This document shows positions 44,656 through 55,102 of a stretch of DNA of 64,000 nt, piece by piece; positions within the stretch are counted from its first letter, which is position 1, and every line of letters starts with the position of its first letter. Origin of the DNA: Rhynchopus sp. YZ270_cl-10 (lineage: Eukaryota; Euglenozoa; Diplonemea; Diplonemida; Diplonemidae); the NCBI GenBank assembly GCA_964035575.1, contig OZ037836.1, forward strand, positions 1,984,001 through 2,048,000, written 5' to 3'. The notes under the pieces were generated by a model. That model was not told the DNA's origin. It did not search any database and saw nothing but the letters and a program-made list of their open reading frames with translations. Both the position numbers and the translations under genes were made by a program.

Positions 44656-45224
44656 CCTCGCAAAAGTGAATTGCACTCACGTGAGGAAGATATTCCTGAA
44701 GGTGCGTTTTCGCAGTGCGTCTGTTCAGACCACCTGTTGTTAACCACAAGAACACCACTTTTCAGTCCATTGTTTGCCTCAAAAGCGAACGCAACGATTG
44801 CATGTACCAGCAGTTTTTTCAGGTATTACAGTGAGCGGGCGCGCAAATTATTACGCATCCACTTGCCGTTTGGATAAAGACGAAATGGGTTTGGGGGGAA
44901 GAGTTTAATTCTTGAACGCATCCCCACACTCAGTCACGCGAACCCATTTCTTCTTCTTACGGACAATAGGAGAACTCTTTAGTACACCCAAGAATAGACT
45001 TCCCCACGTGCAAGGTTTCTGATTCGCAACACAAAATACCCTTCACAGAATATGCTTGCAAGCCAGCTGAGGGTTGCGCTGCTAACGTGCGCGAAGTACG
45101 GGTGCAATTGGTTGGTCATCCCCATGATGCGTGGGTTAGCCAGGTGTGTTTCAAAAGCAACAAAAAAAGTAAAAAGTTGATACAAGAAAACAAAACGTTG
45201 CTCTATGTTGATGAAGCGCAATGT
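44656..45224. other. Intergenic after PARG-like gene
   Basis: No further exon of the PARG-like gene is recognised. An inverted repeat arm lies at 44844-44938. Confidence 0.5.
44844..44938 (+). repeat. Left arm of inverted pair around TFIIS and transporter genes
   Basis: AAATTATTACGCATCCACTT through CTTGAACGCATCCCCACACT; it is inverted at 48752-48856 with small indels. Confidence 0.75.
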
Positions 45225-45385
45225 ACCGACCCTCCTCCCTCCTCTTTGTCCCCCTGGGAGACAAAGAGGAGGGAGGACAATATCTCGTACGTAACAATGT
45301 TAGCAAAACCCTCCACTTCACACGAGACACCCATGGCTCCGAAATTGTCCCCCCCTCTGACCCCCTTGAAATTGTCCCCGCACAC
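45225..45385. repeat. Remnant related to the 43487 element, with strong hairpin
   Basis: CCGACCCTCCTCCCTCC starts a perfect 17-base-pair hairpin (about 45235-45277). GAAATTGTCCCC repeats follow. It lies directly before the open frame of the TFIIS-like gene. Confidence 0.6.
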
Positions 45386-46224
45386 ACATACACACATACA
45401 GCGCATTCAAGGACGCACTACGGGACAGCGATATATGCCACCTTTTTCAGCGGGTCACCTTCTGCACGCCTGCAGCAGCCGAACCAACGTTTCTCGGCCA
45501 CGTAACAACCCAGACACCACACGACCCGCTCCGACAGGAGTACCTTACTGTGTTCCAACTGCTTCAACCGGACCACACCGCCACCGCCCCCCTCTTCACA
45601 TCCAAGCCCTCCTTGAAACGAAAGCTTCCCGAATCTTTTGATAACCCGCCTTTTGTTGCCCCACGAGAGAGGGCAGACGTGGAGCCGAAGAGAGAGCCTC
45701 AAAGGGAAGGTGGTGGCCTGCATGCCGGATTGTCGCCCTCTGAAGGAAGCAGGGTGAACCTCCGCCGAAGGCTCTGCGAATTGCTCGACAGCGCGCAAGG
45801 TGGTGCGGCGGAACGCTGTGCTGTAGGGGTCGAGGATGCCTTGTATTGTCTGTTTCATGGTGAGGTGAGGGGTGGGGCGTACAAGGCACAGCTGCGTCTA
45901 GTGGTGGCAGGGCTGAAGGATCCAAAGAATGTGGCGTTGAGGGAGGGGCTGTTGAGTGGGAGGACCCCGCCGGCGGCGCTCGCGACGATGCAGGCAGCGG
46001 AGTTCCGCAACCCGGAGCAGTGCGCAGCTGAGGAGGTCATCCGAGCTGAGATGACCGCCGACATGGCTGCCGTGGCTCGCCCCATGCAAGAAACCTCGAT
46101 GTACCGCTGTGGACGCTGCAGAAAGTCGCGGTGCTCCTTCTACGAGATGCAAACCCGCAGTGGTGACGAGCCTATGACGCAATTCATCACCTGCTTGCAC
46201 TGTAACAATAGGTGGAAGATGTAA
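45370..46224 (+). CDS. TFIIS-like transcription elongation factor, start not found
   Basis: The C terminus is a classical TFIIS zinc ribbon: CGRCRKSRCSFYEMQTRSGD, then EPMTQFITCLHC and NNRWKM. It keeps the Asp-Glu pair that stimulates RNA cleavage by RNA polymerase II. Before it is the central TFS2M-type domain (VNLRRRLCELL, LKDPKNVALREGLLSGRTPP). The frame is open back to 45370 with protein-like sequence (VTFCTPAAAEPTFLGHV) but has no ATG until far inside the domain. An upstream exon is therefore likely, with a possible acceptor at ACATACAG near 45400, or the 5' end was displaced by the repeat just upstream. No N-terminal LW domain is visible. Confidence 0.8.
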   Translation, partial: NCPRTHIHTYSAFKDALRDSDICHLFQRVTFCTPAAAEPTFLGHVTTQTPHDPLRQEYLTVFQLLQPDHTATAPLFTSKPSLKRKLPESFDNPPFVAPRERADVEPKREPQREGGGLHAGLSPSEGSRVNLRRRLCELLDSAQGGAAERCAVGVEDALYCLFHGEVRGGAYKAQLRLVVAGLKDPKNVALREGLLSGRTPPAALATMQAAEFRNPEQCAAEEVIRAEMTADMAAVARPMQETSMYRCGRCRKSRCSFYEMQTRSGDEPMTQFITCLHCNNRWKM

Positions 46225-46293
46225 AAAAGAAAGCAAATTGTTGGGATTTTTTCTCAAATTTGTGAGGGGTAAAAGGAGGGAGGGAGGGGTGGG

Positions 46294-46415
46294 TTGCACG
46301 GGAAACAATTTATATGACAAACAGGTGCAGGGTGGTTCCGTGCTTATCATAGAACCCGGCACCTTTGTGTGTCTTCCAAAAACCAAAAAGCGTTGTGTGC
46401 GAAGTTTTGAAGGAA
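46294..46415 (+). repeat. Hairpin-bearing dispersed repeat, copy 2
   Basis: It matches 3202-3320, including the GGTGC/GCACC and GGTTC/GAACC pairing. It begins 70 bases after the TFIIS stop. Confidence 0.6.
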
Positions 46416-46424
46416 AAATAAAAA

Positions 46425-47078
46425 CAACTACAAGAAGGGGGCTGAGGTAACGGCAGGCGACGCTTTACTGTTTGTGGTTATTGGATGGCCACTAGAGTAT
46501 TGTATGTCGAAAGGATCTAAGGGGAGGAGGGGCCCGGGAGGGGGGGTTCAGGACAAATACTTTTGTGATGGGAAATGATTCAAACGTCTGAAACGTTTTG
46601 GTTTATTCCCCTTCCCCTTATTGTGTGCTCACCTCATTTCTGTAGTTCAGGACATCAAAAAAACGTATGGCGTGGTATGCAACTAAACAAAGTACCAGCA
46701 GAATGCTTTTATTAGTTCTTTTTTTTTATCTTCAACAATCTCAGGGATTAGGGAGGGGAGGGGAGGGGAACCATTTTTTTAAATCTCAACATTTCATTTC
46801 ATGCATTTTTTTTCGCGGGGGAAACGCGCTACAATTTTGCTAACGTGAAGATGATGCACAACGTGACAAAATACAAAAAATACTTAGCCCCCCCTTTTCG
46901 GGACCCCTTTCCCCCCTTCCCCTTTTCCCACCCATCATCATCCACAGAGCCACACACACCCTCCCCCTAAACAGAGCAAGACAGGTATCTCTTGTAGCCT
47001 CAGTACATAACCCAAACCCAACTCTTCGTTTGTCCTTTTTTTTACACTCAGTTTTGTTTGTTTTTCAAGGCGGGGTAT
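46425..47078. other. Intergenic before transporter gene
   Basis: Purine- and pyrimidine-rich tracts. A long T-rich tract ends TTTTTCAAG at 47069, ten bases before the ATG, a good splice-acceptor context (cis or spliced-leader). No gene seen. Confidence 0.55.
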
Positions 47079-48395
47079 ATGACCAAGCAGCCCCAGATGG
47101 GTGGCACCACAGCTGCAGCAAGCGTGAGCAGCTCTTCCTCTGCTGCTGCTTTCAGTGCGTATCCCGCAGGCGCACAATGGCTTGCGATTGTCCTTGCCTC
47201 GGCAGCCAACTTCGTGAACCAAGCCGACCGTATCGTCATGGCGATCGCCGTAGTACCTATGTCCGCTGAGCTGGGCCTCTCGACACATGACAAGGGGTGG
47301 CTTCTTGCATCGTTCAACTATGGTTATGTCTTGACGCAGGTCTGCGCTGGACCGCTCGCTAAGAAGCATGGTGCGGCCCGTACCCTGGCTGCAGCGCTCT
47401 TTGGGTGGTGTACCCTCACTGTGTTGACACCTACTGCAGCGTCGTATGGGATCACCTTCTTGACGTTGATGCGTGTCTTCATGGGTTTTTGCGAAGGGTT
47501 CTGCTGGCCAGCGTCGTACACATGGTTGACTGATACAGTTGACGCCTCGCGGAGAGGGCGTGCCTTCACGCTGCTCATTGCTGGCGGCAGTGCGGGGCAG
47601 CTTGTTGCGCTGTTGGTGTGCCCGAAGCTGGCGTGGGCAACGATGTTTGTTGCCTTTGGGATGACAGGGTATGCGTGGCTGCTTGCATACTTCCTGTGCA
47701 GCCCTTCCTCACGTCGCGCTTCCGACCCCGAGGTGCGTCTCCGCGACTCAGGCGTGGTGTACCTCCGTATGGTCCAGCACCCCGCCGTCCTTGCCATCCT
47801 CGCTGCGCACTTCACGCATGCATGGGGTCTGCACGTCTTGAACACCTGGCTGCCTACCTACCTCAACACTGTGCACGGTGTAGGAAAAGAAAGGCTATGG
47901 ATCGCAGCCTTCCCGCTGGCAGTTACGACTGTGGTCTCCCCGTTGTACGGTGTCTGGGCGGACCGTCTGGCGCACCGTGGGGTCAGCCTGCTGACGATCC
48001 GTAGGGTGCTAAGCGGAGTAGGTTTTGTTGGCCCAGCAGCATGCTTCGCTGTGCTGCCGTACGCTGAGACGGAGTTCGGCGCTGTTGCGGTGGTTTCAGG
48101 AATCTTCGTAACTGGGGGATGTCTTGGCTCGGGTGTCTTCTCCAACCACGCTGACATCTTACCCGGGCATGCTGGCATGGCCTTCGGCCTAGGCAACACC
48201 CTCGCCACACTTCCCGGTCTCGTTGTCGGGCCTCTCACGGCACACCTCATCGAGACCGAAGGTGTGCATGGGTGGACGTCAGTATTCCATGCGGCTGCCT
48301 TCTTCAATATTGTAGGCGCATTCGTGTACACAAGGTACTGTGAGGTGCTGCCCTTAGAAGGGTTTTCTGGTGCAGTGCAGAAAGGCGAGGAGTAA
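47079..48395 (+). CDS. Major facilitator transporter, SLC17 (anion:cation symporter)-like
   Basis: 438 residues from the ATG at 47079. Twelve hydrophobic segments fit the MFS fold. Early landmarks are NFVNQADRIVMAIAVVPM in helix 1, GWLLASFNYGYVLTQVCAGP in helix 2 and a helix 4 GxxEG-like motif (RVFMGFCEGFCWPAS). Helices 7-8 carry HAWGLHVLNTWLPTYLN, followed by GVWADRLAHRG. These are typical of SLC17/ANTR phosphate and organic-anion transporters and of bacterial anion:cation symporters. The substrate cannot be told. The frame is intact and the C-terminal tail short. GC content is high, with codon use like the PARG and TFIIS genes. A cell-membrane or organelle location is open. Confidence 0.88.
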   Translation: MTKQPQMGGTTAAASVSSSSSAAAFSAYPAGAQWLAIVLASAANFVNQADRIVMAIAVVPMSAELGLSTHDKGWLLASFNYGYVLTQVCAGPLAKKHGAARTLAAALFGWCTLTVLTPTAASYGITFLTLMRVFMGFCEGFCWPASYTWLTDTVDASRRGRAFTLLIAGGSAGQLVALLVCPKLAWATMFVAFGMTGYAWLLAYFLCSPSSRRASDPEVRLRDSGVVYLRMVQHPAVLAILAAHFTHAWGLHVLNTWLPTYLNTVHGVGKERLWIAAFPLAVTTVVSPLYGVWADRLAHRGVSLLTIRRVLSGVGFVGPAACFAVLPYAETEFGAVAVVSGIFVTGGCLGSGVFSNHADILPGHAGMAFGLGNTLATLPGLVVGPLTAHLIETEGVHGWTSVFHAAAFFNIVGAFVYTRYCEVLPLEGFSGAVQKGEE

Positions 48396-49048
48396 GATAG
48401 CAGTAGAGGTGGTGAGAGAGAGGGTGGATGGGGGGGGGGAAGGTGGGGAAGGTGGGGGACGTTGCGCCCCAGGTTAGGTGGTTGGTCTGCTTGGTTTTTT
48501 TTTTTTGTGTGAAGAGTGGTGTGCGGGTTGGCAGTTTTTTTTTTTTGGGGGGGGAAACTGCTTTAAATCATCCTGACCGAAGTGTGTGTTGGTACAGTTA
48601 TTGATCGTAAAATTACCCCCCGATTAAAATGTACTTTTTGCCAACATATCATATGAAAGTCAGTGTCTTTATTTTGTGAAAAAATAGGTGTGACTGTCTC
48701 TAAACTACCCAAAATTTACAATTATTTTTGCCAACCTTTTTCCTGTGTGGTGTGTGACTGAGTGTCGGGGATGCGTTCAAGAATTTAAACTCTTCCCCCC
48801 TTTTTCGTCTTTAGTTTTCTTTATCCAAACGGCAAAAGTGGATGCGTAATAATTTGGCTTTTGTAGCTTCGGGGGCTTTCCTCTCGTTTCTTAGTGATAT
48901 GGTCGCAGTGGTAGCTCTACAAAGGAGCCCTTCTTCTTGTCTTTTTAAAGACGTTGTGTGCGTTTGTGTGCGTTCATTTCTCAAGTTTTCTTTTGTTTGG
49001 TTCTCGCGTGAGATGATTCGTTTTTTTACGTTTGAACAGAAGGGGTAC
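48396..49048. other. Intergenic after transporter gene
   Basis: G-rich tract at 48400-48480, then T runs. An inverted repeat arm lies at 48752-48856. No gene seen. Confidence 0.5.
48752..48856 (-). repeat. Right arm of inverted pair
   Basis: Inverse of 44844-44938, with about ten extra bases (AAAGAAAACTAAAGACG in the inverse reading). Confidence 0.75.
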
Positions 49049-49131
49049 CATGGTGTGGCTAAATGGGGGAGCGGAAAAAGTGCTGAAATGTGCGGAAAAA
49101 GTGCGAATCAGCCCCCTTAAGCCACACCATG
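49049..49131. repeat. 83-base fold-back
   Basis: CATGGTGTGGCT at the left and its exact complement AGCCACACCATG at the right, with inner GGGGG/CCCCC also able to pair. Confidence 0.75.
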
Positions 49132-49268
49132 AATATTTTACGTTGCAACTTGGCAGGTATCCCTCTGCTAAGGCTAAATATCTCCCGGAGACCGATAGCG
49201 AACACAGTACAGTGATGGAAAGATGAAAAAGAACTTTGAAAAAGAGAGTTAAAAGTCCCTGAAACCGA

Positions 49269-49414
49269 TGAGTGATAAGAGTTAGAGGCCCGTTCAAACC
49301 TGCTGCCAAACTTGGTAGTAGGACGTCAGGTCGTATTCGCGGCACCTACCTTGTCTTTGCGTTGCACTGGCAAAAGGCAGACTGAGTGATAAGAGTTAGA
49401 GGCCCGTTCAAACC
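49269..49414. repeat. Pair of 33-base direct repeats
   Basis: TGAGTGATAAGAGTTAGAGG and the following CCCGTTCAAACCT occur twice, about 114 bases apart. Confidence 0.75.
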
Positions 49415-49615
49415 TTCTCTTTGCGTTTCTGTATCAATGAGGAATGGAATGAAGGGGACCATTATTTTATTTTGATCCCAAAAACCTGTTATGTTCAATT
49501 CATTGAATGCACGGTATTAGGCAATTAGTGTTCTGTTATGACACTCTTTGTGAATGAGGATTGCCCCCCCAGTGAACCAAGTAGGTTTGTAGTCTAGGGG
49601 CAGGGGCCGAAACTA

Positions 49616-49967
49616 AAGGGGCCCCCCGAATAAGTTCCCCCCCAAATAATAGGCATTTTCCCAAATAACTTCTTTTTTTTCCAGATTTTAGGTGCCGAAA
49701 AAGTTACCGAATAACTTCGCCCCCTTCCACTTCCTTTTTTATTTTTCAAAAATTTCCTCCAAACTGATAGTGTACCCAGTACTACTGTATATTTTTTTTG
49801 CGGAGCAAAAAAAAGCAGAAAAAAATGGCGCCGCAGGCGAAAAAAAATTATGGTACGGTGTTTTTTGCCCAAATAACTTCCCCCCCAAATAACTTCGATT
49901 CCAAATAACTTCTTTTATTCTTCGAGCAACCACCCCCCAAATAAAGAACTTATTCGGGGGGCCCCTT
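49616..49967. mobile_element. 352-base MITE, TA target
   Basis: Inverted ends AAGGGGCCCCCCGAATAAG with TA on each side. The interior has many CAAATAACTTC motifs, which echo the end sequence. No ORF. Confidence 0.75.
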
Positions 49968-51449
49968 TATTTTCTTTTTGCCTTTCTTTTTCCAGTGACA
50001 TTCCTGCCTGAAATTGTAGAATTTAATTTCTATTTTTTCATCAAAATAATCCCCCCAGTGAACTGTTTGGGACCCCCCGCCTCGCCTGGACAGTTTCCTT
50101 GTGAAATAGCCACACCACCTTCACCGACAAAAAAAAACAAAAAAAAAAAACAAAGATTTTCTGCGTCCAGCAACTTATTTGCGGCAGGCTTGCCTAAGGT
50201 TATGTTTGCAAAGCTAGCCTTTTCTCTTCTGACCTCACCTTACAAATTTTCTTTTGTAATAGGACAAATACTTTGTGATGGTAAATGATTCAAGCGTGTG
50301 AGACTTTTTCGTTTCCTTGCGATGACGTGGGTGGCGTACCAACGAAACAAAGACGAAGTCGGAACCACGTTTTTATTATTATTTTTGTGTTATCAAGCAT
50401 TGACGAATAGAAATGGAAAACGACGGATGGTGCGTGCCCGCTTTAGCGTATTGGTTTTCCACTAACATCACTCACACTCATCAGTGAAAAACACAAACCT
50501 TTTGCGGGTGCGATAAACGAAAAAGTGTTTTCTTTATTTCATTTATGAATCTAACTACTGTCATATCCTGAAGTCGTTTTCTATTTTTTTTTTGTTTGAA
50601 ATTTTTGTTGTCTTAGCATAGACACGAGGAGTGTGCTCCACGAACACAATAAAAACAAAAAATGGGGCCCTGACCTCCCTTCTTGCGTGCAGGTGGATCT
50701 GTATAGAGCCTTTGTGCTTTCTCTTTGTCATGAGAGTACCGTGTTTGGATAAAATATGGATCAGAGTAATTATGGACCTTTCGGGAGGCTTTTTTTTTTT
50801 CTTATGGACCAATTTTTCTCCATATTTTTTTCCGGACACGGAAAGTGAAACTGATTCATTTTTTGTTCTTTTTTGTGTTTACTTGCCACTTGCCTCTCTT
50901 CTCTTTTCTTGTGGTTCCCTCCCTCCCTCCTATTGGAATGTGTGCAGTCGACACAATTACCAGACAGCCCCAGGGTACTGGGGTAAGCTCCTAGGCACGG
51001 TGGTGCGGCCCAGTGGGGTTCGTGACCCGTCCTTACCTGATCGTCTTCTTGAGTGCATCATGTCAGGTGTTGCCTTCGGTGCTAGGAGTTAGTGCCCACC
51101 TGGCATGATGCATGTAGATGCTACAGCGGAAGGTGCAGAATTGCAAAAGGAGGGCAGATAAGGCTGCCTATGTGTATCGATGTTGGCACGCTTCACCTCT
51201 CCCTGTTCACACTGCGGTGTGACGCTTCCACACACACACCATCTCTCTCCTGTTGGGTGGTGTGTTGTGTTGCGGAGCACGATTGGGTGAGTGAACGACG
51301 TGGCACGTTCCGGTCAAAGTAGTGTGCGTAACAAAAAAAATATAGGTATTGATTTGATGAGGATCAGATCGCTTGATTTCCACGCGAGGGTGCGTTATGT
51401 CCTGAAGCAAGAGAATCTAGGCACATCTTACAAAATGACATAAAAACTG
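49968..51449. other. Intergenic, no gene recognised
   Basis: AT-rich to 50930, then a more GC-balanced part (50930-51310) with no domain-bearing frame. No RNA gene recognised. Confidence 0.45.
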
Positions 51450-51707
51450 TTGTATAAAGGAAAACTGCTGCGTGTTGTGCTTGCTTTCCCTCCACAAAAA
51501 AAAAATCAACAAAAAAAAAGTACAGATCCTGCAATAGCAGGTGATTGTCGACACAACAACAAAAAAAAATCAATGTCGTTACAAAAGAATCCCCGCAAAA
51601 TCCCTATATCATTTTCCTTACACGCACATTTCTTTCCCCACACCTTCTCCACATCAACAATATTAGTGCCACAACAAAGGGAAAAACCTCGGGAAAACAG
51701 CAAACAA

Positions 51708-54441
51708 ATGGATTTGACTATCAAGGGGTGGAACGGAGTGAAGGATACGGTGGAGCTGGGTGAGGATGACACACCTGCGGTGATGCGGCGGAAGGTGGCG
51801 TCTGCAGTGGGGTTGCCTGAAGACGGCTTTTGCATGAGTTTTGGAGGTGACGTGGTGGGCGAAGGATACGACATGACGCAGCTGAGTGCTGGTGACACAA
51901 TCGTCCTCACAAAAACACAGAAGGGGGCAATTAACGTCTGACCAACCGCCAAGTGGGGCCCCTGGACGCCGTGTTCGCATGGTACTGAGTCAGCGTGGGC
52001 GGCCGCCTCTCCAATGATGGATTCGCTCGGGACCGGAGGAGGAACAAGCCGATGTGGGAACCCTGGTTATTAATACAACATCACAGTCAATTTCGGGCAG
52101 ATCACCAGCTTATGTAGGCTACGCAAACCCCTTCGGAGGGGTTTCAAGGATCTGTTACCTGTGCGGTGACTGGGAGTGTGTTGATGCCGATGAGGGGATC
52201 CCAGGTACAAGAAGGAAGCGTTGCCGGTGTCTCTACTGGTGACGGAATATTGTTGCTGTTCCTGTGTTGTCGTTTGACCGCATGGGAACGTTGTGTTGCT
52301 TTGTTGGTGCGTACACTGTATGTGAAACAACTGTGGATCAGCAGGTACGTGCTCTTGTGTATTTAGTGTGGTGTGTTGTAGTTTTGTTCAGTTCAGTTCA
52401 GTTTTCATCTTTTTGCCGTAGTAGAATTCTTGTGTTATGTGTTTAACCTCAGGCTGTGTACACCGTAGTGAAACATCTGTGGATCTGCAGGTGCGTGCTC
52501 TGTCGTTAATTCAGTGTGGCATGTTGTAGTTTTTGGTCTGTTTTTACGTTTTTTATACGTTAGTAGAAGAAGGGATCTGCGAACATTCATTCGCAGGTGG
52601 GTACAAGTTGTCGCCGTGGCATTCAGCTACGGTGCAGAAGAGGCAGTAGGGCAGACCAACGTCTGTGCTAGAAGGAAGAGGTTAAACTTTCAGGGTGTAT
52701 GCACTCTGCAGGTACATGCTCTGTTGTTTTCCAATGTGTTTATTTTTGTTCTATTTTCACGTGCTTTGGTACGTTGGAGATGAGGGAGTTGTCGCCGTGG
52801 CGTCCAGCTACGGTGCAGAAGAGGCAGTAGGGCAGACCAACTACCAAATGTAGGGTCTGTGCTACGCGGAAAGGCTGGTACTTGAGTTTGTTCACTGTTT
52901 GTTGTAACTCCTTCCCTACCGGTACTCCCTTACTTGTAAGGAAGAAGTTACAACTTTCTCTGTACAAATCAGGGGAATTTTGTGTGGCCGTCTGCCATAT
53001 TGTGTGGACATGTTAGCTGACGGTGCTGCTGTTTCTTTTACAACAACACTGCTCTTGCTGTTGATTTTTCTTTTTCATTTTTACTTTTTATTGTTTCGAA
53101 AAACGGAGGTTAATGTTTCCGGTTCGGGCCTGGACTCCGACCCCTACTCTTGCTGACGCGAACGAACGGTCGTGAACCGTCCCCATTCTCTTACGGTGTG
53201 GGCACCGCGGTAACGGTGGCTAGGAAGAAGGGAATCACCCAGAACCACTAATCGCAGCCTGACAGGCACCGAACCTCGGGTGAGAATCCCCTCCTGTCAG
53301 CCCTGTTCGAAGTACCTATTTTGTTTGACCTTCTTGTCTTTTTGACTTTTTGACTTTTTCTTTTATGCTATCGAACAGTGCACCCCCAGTAGTGTTGGCA
53401 TGCATACCTGGGCTGGTCGGCTTGCCGATCTGTTCCAGGGACTGGGGTAAAGTGCCACTAAACGCAGCAGGTACCTGTGTTTTTTGGGGGTCTTTTGGTT
53501 GGGAAGGCCACAGAAAGAAGGCCCGGCCTGCCAGAGATCGTTAAAACGGACTACCTCACAAAAACACAGCACTTCACGCGTTGGGTGAGACGGACATCAC
53601 TGCAGAGCGGTTGGAGGAGGTGGAGGATCCTGAGGTGGCGTGTTTGCTTCTGCAGGCGGAGGTTGCGACTGTCATTCCGGATAGGTTCCTCCTAGCAGGC
53701 ACTTCGTTAACGAGACTTGATCTCAGTGCTGCGTCCATTGTGACGCACATTGGAGACTACTTTCTGTACGAGTGCACGTTCTTGACAAGCATCAACATCT
53801 CTGGGTTGAGCAATGTGAGGGTCATTGGTTGCACCTTTCTCAACGGTTGTGAAGGCTTAACCACCCTAGATTTGTCGCCACTCGGCGAGTTGACAGAAAT
53901 TGGTAGCGAATTTGTCTCCGGCTGCTCAGGTCTAACTACTCTAGAGCTTTCACCACTCAGCAAGTTGTCAAAAGTAAGCGATAACTTTCTCGCTGACTGT
54001 TCAGGTTTAACCACTATGGATCTTTCACCACTCAGCAACTTGACAGAAATTGAGTACAGATTTCTCTCCGGCTGCTCAGGTTTAACCACTCTGGATCTGA
54101 TGCCACTCAGCAACTTGACGGCAATTGGATCCATCTTTCTCTCTGACTGCTCAGGTTTAACTACTCTGGATCTTTCGCCACTCAGCAACTTGACAGAAAT
54201 CGGTAGAGGCTTTCTCGACGGCTGCGATGGCTTAACCACTCTGGATCTTTCACCACTCAGCAGGGTTACGTTTGTTGGTTCGCACTTTCTTACGAACTGC
54301 ACTTCGTTGAAGAGTATTCACCTTACCGGCTGCAGCAGTGGTACAAGCTGTCACCGTGGCACTCAGCTACGGTGCAGAAGAGGCAGTAGGGTGTTTATTG
54401 CACACCGTACCCCAACTGCCTCTCTTTTTGCTATTTTGTGA
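51708..54441 (+). pseudogene. UBL-LRR gene, type II, broken by a retroposon-like insertion
   Basis: The first piece, 51708-51920, encodes a UBL domain (MDLTIKGWNGVKDTVELGED, later MSFGGDVVGEGYDMTQL, LSAGDTIVL). The second, 53554-54441, has the linker (ACLLLQAEVATVIPD) and about nine LRRs of the form LTTLDLSPLSNLTEIG. A 1.6-kb insertion with 16-base direct repeats (51905-51920 and 53554-53569) separates them, and about 19 bases of host coding are lost on the right side. The C terminus is also abnormal: after LTGCSS it joins GTSCHRGTQLRCRRG, the sequence found 370 bases downstream of the intact gene at 55103, consistent with a deletion at a short TGCAG match. Confidence 0.8.
51921..53553. mobile_element. 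Retroposon-like insertion with type II 3' fragments
   Basis: It is flanked by perfect 16-base duplications (CCTCACAAAAACACAG). Inside, 52300-52660 and 52790-52845 repeat pieces of the sequence that follows the intact type II gene (CACTGTATGTGAAACAACTG; AGCTACGGTGCAGAAGAGGC), in tandem. The 5' part (GGGGGCAATTAACG with a GCCCC complement 38 bases on) and the 3' part (53090-53330) have no ORF. It may be a retroposon that carried host 3' sequence, or a composite. Confidence 0.55.
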
Positions 54442-54918
54442 GGGTACATTTCACCGACAGGTCGAGGTGTGTGTGTTTCACCACACCCTCTCTCTTGTGT
54501 CTAAGGTGACTACGTACGTGAGGCTTAGGGTCATTGTGTGATGTGGGTGAGGAAGCGTTCCATCTTTGCAATATCCTCCATTTTTCTATTCGCGATTTCC
54601 CCTCCCCCGTATTTAGAATCAACAGAGTGTGTACATGTGTGCGTTAAGAATTTTTTTGTTTGTGGGGGGTGGGGAAACAACAAAAAGGGAAAGTCTGAGT
54701 GCAGTTTCAATTTTTATAAGTAAGAGAAAACCGAATGGAGTGGGAACGCTAGTGAGAGCGCAGCGGAAACGATAGTGGGAACACAACGAGCTTTTTTCAT
54801 ATTGTTTTATTCTTCCCCACAAAATATCACGCGCAGAGAAACACTCGTTTTTTCACACAACGCGTCCGTTTGTTTGTTTTTTCTCAACGACACCTTTTTT
54901 CAAATTTTTCTGAACAAG
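54338..54918. repeat. Type II 3' module, copy 1
   Basis: Almost identical to 57038-57605 over about 560 bases; a second long stretch of near-identity in this region besides the genes themselves. Confidence 0.8.
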
Positions 54919-55102
54919 ATAAAACAAAAAGCTTGCGTTTCTTTTATCGAACAGATTTTATTCTCCGCTCCGTACCCAAAACATAAACACCACTGTGAAT
55001 CAGAAAAAATATTTTCCCTTTTCTTTTTTCTTCCACACACGCTTGTTTTTGTGCTTCGTTCATTTTTTATTAAAAAAGCTTTTGTTGCTTTCCTTGTGAA
55101 CT

